Positions 7,903-14,546 of a stretch of 21,372 bases of DNA are shown piece by piece. The stretch is from the NCBI GenBank assembly GCA_015489185.1, contig WGAE01000088.1:1-21372 (forward strand). Direction: 5' to 3'. The DNA is from Campylobacterales bacterium. GTDB taxonomy: Bacteria > Campylobacterota > Campylobacteria > Campylobacterales > QNZT01. The notes under the pieces were generated by a model. It was not told the DNA's origin, did no database searches, and saw only the letters and a list, made by a program, of their open reading frames with translations. Made by a program: the position numbers and the translations under genes. Positions within the stretch are counted from its first letter, which is position 1. Every line of letters starts with the position of its first letter.

Positions 7903-7921
7903 GGGAGAGTACTTCTCTCCC
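7903..7921 (+). other. GC-rich hairpin in the soxD-soxY gap
   Basis: GGGAGAG (7903-7909), loop TACTT, CTCTCCC (7915-7921), a perfect 7-bp stem 40 bases before the soxY start. It is not followed by a U-run. It fits an mRNA processing or stabilising element at the 5' end of a soxYZ transcript. The 126-bp gap is much longer than others in the cluster and contains no gene. Confidence 0.45.
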
Positions 7922-7961
7922 CTGTTATGAAGATGTACAAATCACATAAAAAGGATACACA

Positions 7962-8408
7962 ATGGAAAGAAGAAAGTTTTTAGGATTTGGTCTAGCTGCG
8001 ATGGCTGCGTTGCCGTCACTTGTCAGTGCGATTGATTTCAGAAAAGAGAAGCCGGACGCGTGGACAGCAAAAACAGTTAAAGACGCTGTTGAAAAACTTT
8101 ACGGAACAATCAATCCCGTAGAGAAAGGTGTCAAGGTCAAAACACCGAAAGTTGCCAGTAACGGTGGTCAGGTACCGGTAACAATCAAATCAGATATCGA
8201 TGCCAAAACGGTAGCGGTTTTCCAAAATGTAAACCCTGAATCGCTTGTAGCTGTATTCGATATTCCGGAAGGTCAGCCTGTCGATTTCTCTTTCAAAATC
8301 AAAATGAAAAAAACCGGAACAGTCAGTGCAATTGTAGAAGGAAGAGACGGTAAATTTTACAAAGGTTCCCAGTCTCTTGAAGTGGCACTCGGCGGATGTG
8401 AAGGTTGA
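7962..8408 (+). CDS. soxY: SoxY, sulfur carrier subunit with C-terminal GGCEG
   Basis: SoxY carries the sulfur intermediate covalently on a cysteine in a flexible C-terminal arm and forms the SoxYZ carrier. The 148-aa product has a Tat-type signal (MERRKFLGFGLAAMAALPSL, R3-R4). A SoxY Ig-like body follows (VASNGGQVPVTIKSD, then FQNVNPESLVAVFDI). The arm ends ALGGCEG with the carrier cysteine at C146, third residue from the end. Paracoccus-type SoxY proteins end GGCGG, so the Gly-to-Glu change beside the cysteine is notable. Pairing with soxCD rather than soxXAB suggests it is the SoxY paralogue serving the sulfane dehydrogenase branch in Campylobacterota. The ribosome-binding site is AAGGA, 6 bases upstream. 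Confidence 0.93.
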   Translation: MERRKFLGFGLAAMAALPSLVSAIDFRKEKPDAWTAKTVKDAVEKLYGTINPVEKGVKVKTPKVASNGGQVPVTIKSDIDAKTVAVFQNVNPESLVAVFDIPEGQPVDFSFKIKMKKTGTVSAIVEGRDGKFYKGSQSLEVALGGCEG

Positions 8409-8460
8409 TTTTCAGTAAGTATAAGCAAATACAAAGATTAAGAAAGAAAAAGGACGAACA

Positions 8461-8754
8461 ATGAAATTAAAAGCGAAAGTAAAAGGTGATTACGTTCAAG
8501 TCAAAGCAATGTTGAAACACCCTATGTTGACTTACGATCAGGCAAAAAAGAAAGGGAAAGAGGCCAACTTTATCACACACGTGACCGGTAAAGCAAACGA
8601 CAAAGTTGTATTTGATTTGTCATCCAGCCAATTTTTTTCCAAAAACCCTTTGATTAAGTTCAAATTCAAAGGTGCGAAAAAAGGTGACAAGTTTGAATTG
8701 AGCTGGGTTGACCTGAAAGGCAATACAAAATCCAAAAAAGTAAAAATCAAATAG
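8461..8754 (+). CDS. soxZ: SoxZ, partner subunit of the SoxYZ sulfur carrier
   Basis: A 97-aa protein without signal peptide, as expected: SoxZ is exported bound to the Tat-targeted SoxY. It has the family pattern KAMLKHPM near the N-terminus (HPM followed by THVT), then FFSKNPLIKFKFKG and the C-terminal WVDLKGNTKSKK. Length is at the short end of the family. The gene is 52 bp after soxY with AAGGA upstream. A stem-loop lies 22 bases after its stop. Confidence 0.93.
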   Translation: MKLKAKVKGDYVQVKAMLKHPMLTYDQAKKKGKEANFITHVTGKANDKVVFDLSSSQFFSKNPLIKFKFKGAKKGDKFELSWVDLKGNTKSKKVKIK

Positions 8755-8776
8755 TTCGACTGCATATAGATGATAA

Positions 8777-8803
8777 TGTCCGGCATTTTGATATTGCCGG
8801 ACA
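8777..8803 (+). other. Hairpin after soxZ
   Basis: TGTCCGGCA (8777-8785), 9-base loop, TGCCGGACA (8795-8803): a perfect, GC-rich 9-bp stem followed by GTTCTCTCTTT. The downstream U content is too weak for a confident terminator. It may attenuate transcription or protect the 3' end of soxYZ mRNA. Its presence argues that this stretch is not coding and favours the later start of the next gene. Confidence 0.55.
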
Positions 8804-8838
8804 GTTCTCTCTTTGAAATTTCTGGACGAAGGTATAAA

Positions 8839-9300
8839 ATGCCGTTTCAAGACATTCCGGCCGGTGACGACATTCGTGAAGTGATCAAAACTGCGTTCGA
8901 TGTCGATTTGGATATTTCCGGTGCCTGGGGATACGACAAAGAGCAGGCATTGATCATAAACAGTACACAAATTCCGCTTCAACAACTGCAACATTCACTT
9001 GCTTCCATGCGTGCTTTTATTGAGATGAATTTGACAATGCCTGAAGAGAAACGCTATGGGGCGATCAATGTCAATGAAGTCAAACGTGAATGTATCAGTG
9101 AAAACGGCAAAATTTACGATAAAATCGTTTATGAAATCAGCGGTATGCCCGAACGTGACTACGAAAAGTTTATCGAAGAGTACAAACAGGGGTATGAATC
9201 TCCCGATTTCGATATTGATGCGCATTTTAGAAAACGCAAAGAGGTGACGGTTGTATTTGAAAAACCGTTTTGGTTTGATATTACGGACGTAAATAAATAA
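8839..9300 (+). CDS. Uncharacterised cytoplasmic protein downstream of soxZ
   Basis: I do not recognise this protein. From ATG 8839 it has 153 residues; this start has GAAGG 6 bases upstream. The frame stays open back to ATGs at 8776 and 8770 (176 aa), but these lack a ribosome-binding site and would place the perfect 9-bp hairpin inside coding sequence. The choice is not certain, because the extra residues (LPDSSLFEISGRRYK) also read like protein. There is no signal peptide or membrane segment, so it should be cytoplasmic. It is acidic, mixed alpha/beta in appearance (IREVIKTAFDVDLDISGAWGYDKEQALIIN), with one cysteine (in VKRECIS) and aromatic residues at the C-terminus (FEKPFWFDI). It lies between soxZ and the DUF302 gene on the same strand, so a sulfur-oxidation role is suggested by position only. 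Confidence 0.8.
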   Translation: MPFQDIPAGDDIREVIKTAFDVDLDISGAWGYDKEQALIINSTQIPLQQLQHSLASMRAFIEMNLTMPEEKRYGAINVNEVKRECISENGKIYDKIVYEISGMPERDYEKFIEEYKQGYESPDFDIDAHFRKRKEVTVVFEKPFWFDITDVNK

Positions 9301-9323
9301 AAAGATAAAAAGGAAGGTGATCG

Positions 9324-10376
9324 ATGAAAAAATTTTTACTGGTATGTTTGATGGTATCAGGAGTTGTTTCCGGTCTGTTTGCAAATGAGGTGCAAACGAC
9401 ACAAACCGCACAAAAGGTGACAGAAACAGTGAAAAAAGTAGCGGAAAGTGCTGCAGCAACCGTGAAAAAAGAGGTTAAAAAAGTTGCAACTGCCGCAACG
9501 ACTTCAGTAAATGATGATATTCGCATTTATCAGGCGGATAACAGTGATGGGAAAATCACGCCGGAAACGATTCAAAAAGCGTTTGAAAAAGCCGGATTCT
9601 ATATGGCTGCGAACAACAGTATGAATTATCCTTTCAAACGTGATTTTAACAATACATACTATGATGTTTACAATCTTGCGGCATTTTACAATAAAGATGT
9701 TGTTGCGAAATTTATCAAAGAGTATCCGACTATCGGGCTTTTTGCACCGATGACCATGTCCATCTATACCAAAAAAGGTGATAAAACAATCTCTATCGCT
9801 ACACTTAGCCCCAAAAGAATGGCGGAAATCACAGGAATTCCGGCAGATCATCCGGGTTGGAAAATGCTGGATGATATGTTGCAAAAAGCGCTTAAGCTTG
9901 CAATGCCAAACGGTAAATTTGTACCTTACAACGCGAAAAAACTTGATGTAAAACCACCACTCTTTGTTCAGGCGACAATGCAGATGGGCGATGACTGGGA
10001 AGATAAACTTGAAGATCTCGAAAACGATTTTGAGAGTGCACTGACTGTCAACGGATTTGCAATGCCTGCTTTCAACGAGTTAAGTGAAGAGATCGATGAT
10101 TCAGGATATGACTTCTATATTGTCTATTCTGTTTGTAAAATTCCAGTTGCTTATACAATCTCCAAAAATCACCCTGAAATGGGCGCGTATGCACCTTGTT
10201 CTATGTACATCTACAAAAAAGAGGGTGAAAAAACGGTACATTTCGGTATTCATCATGTGAAAAACTGGGTACACTCCATGGGCTTGACCGATAAAGAGGA
10301 GTTGAAAATTCTCTACGGTGCAATGGATAAATTCAAAGCAATGCTGGAAAAAGTGACAGGATCAAAAACAAAATAA
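9324..10376 (+). CDS. Exported protein with two tandem DUF302-like domains
   Basis: A 350-aa protein with signal peptide (residues 1-20, ending GLFA). Residues 25-62 form a repetitive amphipathic Ala/Lys/Thr helix (VTETVKKVAESAA, VKKEVKKVATAA). Two homologous domains follow, roughly residues 65-200 and 212-345. Corresponding segments are YDVYNLAAFYNK...FAPMTMSIYTKKGDKT in the first and YDFYIVYSVCK...YAPCSMYIYKKEGEKT in the second. This pattern resembles DUF302, a fold often found near sulfur-metabolism genes, but the family call is tentative. The second domain has C258 and C294-type cysteines that the first lacks. AAGGAAGG precedes the start. It follows the unknown gene by 23 bp and likely belongs to the sox unit. 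Function is unknown; ligand binding in the periplasm is plausible. Confidence 0.75.
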   Translation: MKKFLLVCLMVSGVVSGLFANEVQTTQTAQKVTETVKKVAESAAATVKKEVKKVATAATTSVNDDIRIYQADNSDGKITPETIQKAFEKAGFYMAANNSMNYPFKRDFNNTYYDVYNLAAFYNKDVVAKFIKEYPTIGLFAPMTMSIYTKKGDKTISIATLSPKRMAEITGIPADHPGWKMLDDMLQKALKLAMPNGKFVPYNAKKLDVKPPLFVQATMQMGDDWEDKLEDLENDFESALTVNGFAMPAFNELSEEIDDSGYDFYIVYSVCKIPVAYTISKNHPEMGAYAPCSMYIYKKEGEKTVHFGIHHVKNWVHSMGLTDKEELKILYGAMDKFKAMLEKVTGSKTK

Positions 10377-10385
10377 GAAGAGACA

Positions 10386-10826
10386 TCACTTTAGCAAGTA
10401 CACTTCGTCACCAAGGCGGAGTGTACCGCTTTGAAGCACTTTTGCAAAAATACCGCGATCATGACGCAACAAACGCGGGACCCGTTTGTCTATAGTTGCC
10501 AGATGGTTGCAAAGCGTACAATTTTGGGTAATCTCCACAATCGCATCTCCTATTTGCAGTCTATCACCGGGATTCAACAGGTGCAGATCATAATCGATAA
10601 CGATATTTTCTCCAAGTGAACCGTGAGGCGTTTGAATACTTTCCCGAGACAATATATCATAGGCTTTGGTTGAAGTGATCAATACACTTCTGGTAATCGG
10701 TGCATGATCATAATGTTTATCGCCGATAACTCCTTTTTCATCAAGTTCCAGATGCTTACAAGGGATCAGATTTTTTTGTGCATCGGTGATGAAGAGCGCT
10801 AAAATTTTGGCGATAGATTGGGACAT
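10386..10826 (-). CDS. MOSC-domain protein
   Basis: MOSC domains bind molybdenum cofactor or handle sulfur bound to a conserved cysteine, as in Moco sulfurase C-termini and YiiM. This is a stand-alone 146-aa MOSC protein, cytoplasmic, with the family features GVIGDKHY (32-39), SVLITS, LGENIVID (71-78), LNPGDRLQIGDAIVEIT and the cysteine motif NCTLC (C103, C106), ending GDEVYLLK. I chose ATG 10826 because AAAGGAGG lies 4 bases upstream; a longer open frame to 10865 starts with TTG and has no site. It converges on the DUF302 gene with a 9-bp gap. An imperfect inverted repeat (10398-10426, arms GTACACT/AGTGTAC) lies in its last codons and could affect 3' ends. With the Moco genes upstream on the same strand, a role in Moco use is likely. 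Confidence 0.88.
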   Translation of the reverse strand: MSQSIAKILALFITDAQKNLIPCKHLELDEKGVIGDKHYDHAPITRSVLITSTKAYDILSRESIQTPHGSLGENIVIDYDLHLLNPGDRLQIGDAIVEITQNCTLCNHLATIDKRVPRLLRHDRGIFAKVLQSGTLRLGDEVYLLK

Positions 10827-11050
10827 TACGCCTCCTTTCTCATGATTTGCAAGCGATTTTAGCAAGTTAACATTAGCGCAAAATAAATCGGTGTAAAAGT
10901 ATATTTAAAATTTTATATATAAAATAGTTAATCAGCAGTGTGTGTTCACGTTGTACGAAACTATCGTATGGTTATCGGTGCAGCGGTAGTATGCCGGAGC
11001 GCCGGAATATATGTCAACAGTGACCTTTTTTCATAAAATGGATATTATCT
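10827..11050. other. Intergenic region upstream of the MOSC gene
   Basis: No gene is visible in these 224 bases. TATACT on the minus strand at 10898-10903, in an AT-rich tract, is the likely -10 box of the MOSC gene. The segment 10968-11036 contains a 22-codon open frame without a ribosome-binding site and some tRNA D-arm-like wording, neither convincing. A weak stem GTCA-TGAC followed by T6 (about 11014-11031) has too little GC for a real terminator. Confidence 0.35.
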
Positions 11051-12067
11051 TTACCCCATCGGATACAAGATTGCTTCATGAACCGCATCGCAAGCGCGCA
11101 ATACCTCGTCGGAGAGTGTCAGATCCATCGCCGCGAGTGTTTCGTCAAGTTGTTCGGCTTTGGTTGCGCCGATGATCGTCGAAGCGACAAAGTCGAACTG
11201 TTTGGACCAGGCAATCGCCATCGTAACTGGGTTGAGATCGAAGTCGGCGGCAATTTTGAGGTATTTTTGTGTGGATGCGAGGGTTTTGTCGTTCATGAAG
11301 CGTTGTGCCATGACACGTTGTCTGGCGTTGGGAGATTTGAGATAGTCACTGAAGCGTCCTTTTACTTCGCCGGGTTGGTTGTATTTGCCGCTGAGGACGC
11401 CGCCGGCAAGCGGAGAGTAGGGGAGCAGGGAGATCTGCTCTTTGCGGCAAACGGTTGCCAGTTCATCGAGAAAGCGGCGGTTGAGCAGCGAGAAGTTGTT
11501 CTGGATCGACTCGAAACGTGCGTATCCTTTGCATGCCGAAGTCATAAGCGCTTTGGTCGTGCCGTAGGCGGTGTCGTTGGAGGTACCGATGTAACGCACT
11601 TTACCGCTTTGCACCAGCCGGTCAAATGCCGCAAGCGATTCATCGATCGGTACGATAGTATCGGGCCAGTGCATCTGATAGAGGTCTATGTAATCGGTCC
11701 CCAGACGCTTTAGACTCCCCTCGACCGCACGCTGAATATGAAAACGGTCGATCGCGGTCAAGCCGTGACGGATCGGCGGGACGAACCAGCCGCTCGCGGC
11801 TCCCGCCACTTTGGTCGCCAGGATGATCGAATCGCGCGGTTTGGTGCGCATCCACTCGCCGACGATCTCTTCTGTGATGCCCGTCAGTTCAGCCTGCGGT
11901 GGGACAGGATAGAGTTCAGCAGTATCGAAAAAATTGACCCCTCTTTCAAACGCCTTGTCCATAATTTTAAATGCCTCGTTTTTATCGCACTGGGTGCCAA
12001 AGGTCATAGTCCCCAGACAGATAGGTGAGACCCGTAAACCGGTTTGACCGATATAGCGGTACTTCAT
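11051..12067 (-). CDS. Tas-like aldo/keto reductase
   Basis: A 338-aa cytoplasmic NADPH-dependent oxidoreductase of the aldo/keto reductase family. It most resembles E. coli Tas (LGTMTFGTQ, then AELYPVPPQAE and TGITEEIVGEWM). The catalytic tetrad is visible as D48, Y53 (NFFDTAELY), K86 (ILATKVAG) and H133 (YQMHWPD). Cofactor-end motifs are present (RYIGTSNDTAYG, LPYSPLAGGVLSGKY, STIIGATKAEQLDE). The physiological substrate of Tas-type enzymes is not known. The start overlaps the stop of the preceding membrane-protein gene by 4 bp (ATGA), so they are translationally coupled. The gene is GC-rich compared with sox (63% in the sampled line at 11401). Confidence 0.93.
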   Translation of the reverse strand: MKYRYIGQTGLRVSPICLGTMTFGTQCDKNEAFKIMDKAFERGVNFFDTAELYPVPPQAELTGITEEIVGEWMRTKPRDSIILATKVAGAASGWFVPPIRHGLTAIDRFHIQRAVEGSLKRLGTDYIDLYQMHWPDTIVPIDESLAAFDRLVQSGKVRYIGTSNDTAYGTTKALMTSACKGYARFESIQNNFSLLNRRFLDELATVCRKEQISLLPYSPLAGGVLSGKYNQPGEVKGRFSDYLKSPNARQRVMAQRFMNDKTLASTQKYLKIAADFDLNPVTMAIAWSKQFDFVASTIIGATKAEQLDETLAAMDLTLSDEVLRACDAVHEAILYPMG

Positions 12068-12621
12068 GAAATATCCTTTCTGAAAATCTTTTTAAGTTGC
12101 ACATAAATGCGTTTTGCTCTGCGTTTGAGTTCTCCTTTTGGGAGGTATTTTGCTTTAAACTCTTTGATTTTTCGTTTGATGCGTGTCGTTTGTACTTTAA
12201 TATTTCGGTAAATTTCACTCGCTTTGATCTTATCAATCTGTCGCATCATAAAATCGTAAGTATAGCGAAACCAGCCGATTCCAAGCAATTTTTGTTTGCT
12301 AATGCGAAAAAGCCAGAACGCAAACGCCGCAAAAGGAATTTTGGAAATATAGAGCAATGATGCAACGATGATATTACCCTGCAGTGCCAGTACGCCGGCG
12401 AGCAGTCCGATACCCTCAACCGCGATGAAAAGTGTCAGAAAAAGTAGCAGAACGATCCACGCGGGAAAACGATTGATAATATGTTCTAGTTTTTGTAGCA
12501 GTCTCAGACGATGCAGATAGTCGAAAACAGGTTTTGCAATCGTCTCCCAGACAAGTTCTTCGAAGAGAATATAAACAAAGACCAGTACCGTCAGAAAAAT
12601 GTGTACCAGTCTCTGCTTCAT
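12064..12621 (-). CDS. Uncharacterised membrane protein with basic C-terminal tail
   Basis: I cannot name a family. The 185-aa product has about three hydrophobic segments (roughly residues 7-25, 54-78 and 82-106). A long, strongly basic cytoplasmic tail follows from about residue 118 (KASEIYRNIKVQTTRIKRKIKEFKAK and onward, ending KKIFRKDIS). The tail could be a helical rod or contact nucleic acid, phospholipid or a partner; nothing identifies which. It is 9 bp after moeA and overlaps the aldo/keto reductase start, placing it in the Moco operon. Similar hypothetical membrane proteins near moeA in this phylum would support a link, but I cannot check. Confidence 0.8.
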   Translation of the reverse strand: MKQRLVHIFLTVLVFVYILFEELVWETIAKPVFDYLHRLRLLQKLEHIINRFPAWIVLLLFLTLFIAVEGIGLLAGVLALQGNIIVASLLYISKIPFAAFAFWLFRISKQKLLGIGWFRYTYDFMMRQIDKIKASEIYRNIKVQTTRIKRKIKEFKAKYLPKGELKRRAKRIYVQLKKIFRKDIS

Positions 12622-12630
12622 GAAGTGATC

Positions 12631-13842
12631 CTAAAGTGCTTTGAGGTGTATGACGTCCACGGTCGATCCGGCTTCAATGTCACTGCTTTCCCGAGGTATG
12701 TCGAGCAGTCCCGTGTCTCCCAGCATATTGGTCAAAATAGCACTGGAACCGCTCTTTTTCCCTTCGAAATCGGCGACATACGTACCGTTTTCATAGGTAA
12801 GGTGACAAGCGGCGAATTCCGTTTTTTTGCTACGTTTGCGATAGGTACTTTTCAATACCGCCTTGACATACGGGAGTTCCGGTTTTTGTCCGGTCATCAT
12901 CCTGATCAGTGGGATAACGTAGAGGATAAAGGTGACCGTCGAGCTGTAGGGAAAGCCGGGCAGGGCGAAGATATACTTGCCACCCGTGCGTACGATCTTG
13001 ATGTGTTGGCCCGGTTTGAGGATCACCCCCTCGGTGATATATTCCACCTCCATATTTTGCAAAATCTCCTTGACGAAGTCATAGTCGCCGACACTCACGC
13101 CGCCCGTCGTGACGACGATGTCATGATCGGCAAGCGCAGCGGTGATGGCCGTGCGGATGCTCTCTTTGTCATCTTTGATGAGCGGTGAACGGGTCACAAC
13201 GGCACCCGCGGTGCGTGCGAGCGCTTCGAGGGTGAACTGGTTGGAGCTTCGAATCTGCGCAGGGTTGGTCTGCTTCTCTCCGACATCGAGAATCTCGCTG
13301 CCTGTCGAGATGATACAGAGAGAGGGACGTTTGTAAACGCTTACCTGTGAGACATTCAGGCTCGCCAGCACCCCGATCTCGGCAAATCCGATTTTGCTTC
13401 CTTTGGGGATCAGCACTTCCCCCGCTTTGTAGTTTTCGCCGACGGGACGCACACTAAACCCTTTAGGAACCTCCTCTTTGATGACGATCTCATTCCCTTC
13501 GACTTCGACATTTTCGATCGGAATCAAGGTGTCGCTCCCTTTTGGCATGAGTGATCCGGTGAAGGTCTTGATCGCATACCCTCCCGTTAACTCTTCGTCG
13601 CTGTGGCTACCGGCGGGACGGTCACCGAGTATTTGCAGCCTTCCCATGCTTTGGTCTTCGAACTTGATCGCGTAACCGTCCATCGCCGCGGTGGGGTAGG
13701 CGGGGGAGTTGTGATCAGCGACAATCTCTTCGCTCAGCACCCGCCCCAGCGCATCGTCGATAAAGATCTTCTCGGACATTTTAGGTTTTGTGAAACTCTG
13801 TCTGAGATTTTTGAGTGATTCTTCGTAGGTAATAAAAGCCAT
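12631..13842 (-). CDS. moeA: Molybdopterin molybdenumtransferase MoeA
   Basis: MoeA inserts molybdate into adenylylated molybdopterin, the last general step of Moco synthesis. The 403-aa product has normal length and all main motifs. These are SPAYPTAAMDGYA (46-58), FTGSLMPKGSDT (94-105), SVRPVGENYKAGEVLIPKG, the MPT-binding STGSEIL (179-185), NPAQIRSSN (193-201), TTGGVSVGDYDFV (245-257) and LPGFPYS, then the C-terminal beta domain. GAGGAG lies just before the ATG. The stop of moaE is 14 bp upstream, so the genes form a moaD-moaE-moeA unit. The product is required by SoxC in the adjacent sox cluster. Confidence 0.96.
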   Translation of the reverse strand: MAFITYEESLKNLRQSFTKPKMSEKIFIDDALGRVLSEEIVADHNSPAYPTAAMDGYAIKFEDQSMGRLQILGDRPAGSHSDEELTGGYAIKTFTGSLMPKGSDTLIPIENVEVEGNEIVIKEEVPKGFSVRPVGENYKAGEVLIPKGSKIGFAEIGVLASLNVSQVSVYKRPSLCIISTGSEILDVGEKQTNPAQIRSSNQFTLEALARTAGAVVTRSPLIKDDKESIRTAITAALADHDIVVTTGGVSVGDYDFVKEILQNMEVEYITEGVILKPGQHIKIVRTGGKYIFALPGFPYSSTVTFILYVIPLIRMMTGQKPELPYVKAVLKSTYRKRSKKTEFAACHLTYENGTYVADFEGKKSGSSAILTNMLGDTGLLDIPRESSDIEAGSTVDVIHLKAL

Positions 13843-13856
13843 AGTCTCCTCTTGTA

Positions 13857-14294
13857 TCAGGCTAAAAGCCCGCTGCCGGGCAGCGGTGTGGAGCGGTCAT
13901 CCGCATAGATGCGCTCGCCGTCGATGATATCATATTTCCAGATCGGGGCTTTGGCTTTGAAATCTTCGACAAACTCGTCGATCATCTCCAGCGCCACACG
14001 CCGTTTGGGGGAGAGTACCGCTGCGATGTAGGAGCTCTCATGCACATAGACGTCTCCTTCGGAGTGTGCCATTAAAAGCAGTGCCCCTCGCTTTTTCGCC
14101 TCCTCCTGCCAGTTCTCGAACCATGAGGTGAGGATCGGACGGTAGATATCGAAGCTCAGCCCGTCGATACCGTTCTCGTCACGCACGATCCCGACGAAGT
14201 TGATGAAAGCGCCGTAGTTCCGGTCTTTGTAGGTGCGGTACCATTTCTGCAGTATCTCTTCAACCGGCAGTGCACCGTTATAGAGTTCCAGCAT
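13857..14294 (-). CDS. moaE: Molybdopterin synthase catalytic subunit MoaE
   Basis: MoaE, with thiocarboxylated MoaD, converts cyclic pyranopterin monophosphate to molybdopterin. The product has 145 aa from ATG 14294, preceded by GGAGG inside the last codons of moaD. A longer frame exists but runs through moaD in another frame and is spurious. The fold signatures are GAFINFVGIVRDENG, then LSPKRRVALEMIDEFVEDFKAKAPIWKYD. The lysines corresponding to E. coli K119 and K126 are kept (FK and WK). Two usual features differ: the HR(I/V)G motif is HSEG, and the residues after WK are YD rather than RE/KE. The gap to moaD is 1 bp, so translation is coupled. Confidence 0.93.
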   Translation of the reverse strand: MLELYNGALPVEEILQKWYRTYKDRNYGAFINFVGIVRDENGIDGLSFDIYRPILTSWFENWQEEAKKRGALLLMAHSEGDVYVHESSYIAAVLSPKRRVALEMIDEFVEDFKAKAPIWKYDIIDGERIYADDRSTPLPGSGLLA

Positions 14295-14295
14295 C

Positions 14296-14517
14296 TCAGC
14301 CTCCGCAGACCGGCGGCAGCAGGGAGATTTTATCGTTTTCAGAGATAGGCATATCGAGGTTGTTGACCAGCTGGTCATTAACCGCTATAGCGCTGTTTTG
14401 CAACCACTGCGCAACCTCCGCATCCTCTTTGAAATAGGCTTTCAGTTCACTTAGATGTGTGATCTCGATCTCAATACTCTCTTTGTTGATAGGACCTAAA
14501 AATTCGATAGTTGCCAT
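14296..14517 (-). CDS. moaD: Molybdopterin synthase sulfur carrier subunit MoaD
   Basis: A 73-aa ubiquitin-like protein ending LLPPVCGG; the terminal Gly-Gly is adenylated and thiocarboxylated to deliver sulfur to MoaE. Typical features are the acidic middle and DKISLLPPVCGG at the end. A cysteine directly before the di-glycine (VCGG) is slightly unusual, as many MoaD proteins have AGG or GGG there. GGAG lies 5 bases before the ATG. The upstream 113-bp gap holds a perfect 17-bp hairpin and a palindrome, so this is probably the first gene of its own unit. Confidence 0.93.
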   Translation of the reverse strand: MATIEFLGPINKESIEIEITHLSELKAYFKEDAEVAQWLQNSAIAVNDQLVNNLDMPISENDKISLLPPVCGG

Positions 14518-14546
14518 TTTTTCTCCGTCCAGTGTTGATTTGGCGC

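Noticed and set aside
10398..10426. Inverted repeat GTACACT...AGTGTAC at the MOSC 3' end as a terminator
   Set aside because: Long loop, coding on one strand and no U-run directly after it. Mentioned under the MOSC gene only.
10968..11036. Short open frame (22 codons) and tRNA D-arm-like wording GCAGCGGTAGTATGCC upstream of the MOSC gene
   Set aside because: No ribosome-binding site, no T-arm (GGTTCGA-type), no acceptor stem and no cloverleaf could be drawn. Probably chance.
11078..11713. 211-codon plus-strand open frame opposite the aldo/keto reductase
   Set aside because: Antisense to a gene with a complete catalytic tetrad; the GC-rich codon bias of that gene leaves the opposite frame open.
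14296..14378. Extended N-terminus of MoaE starting at 14378
   Set aside because: It runs through moaD in another frame, has no homology, and ATG 14294 has a GGAGG site.
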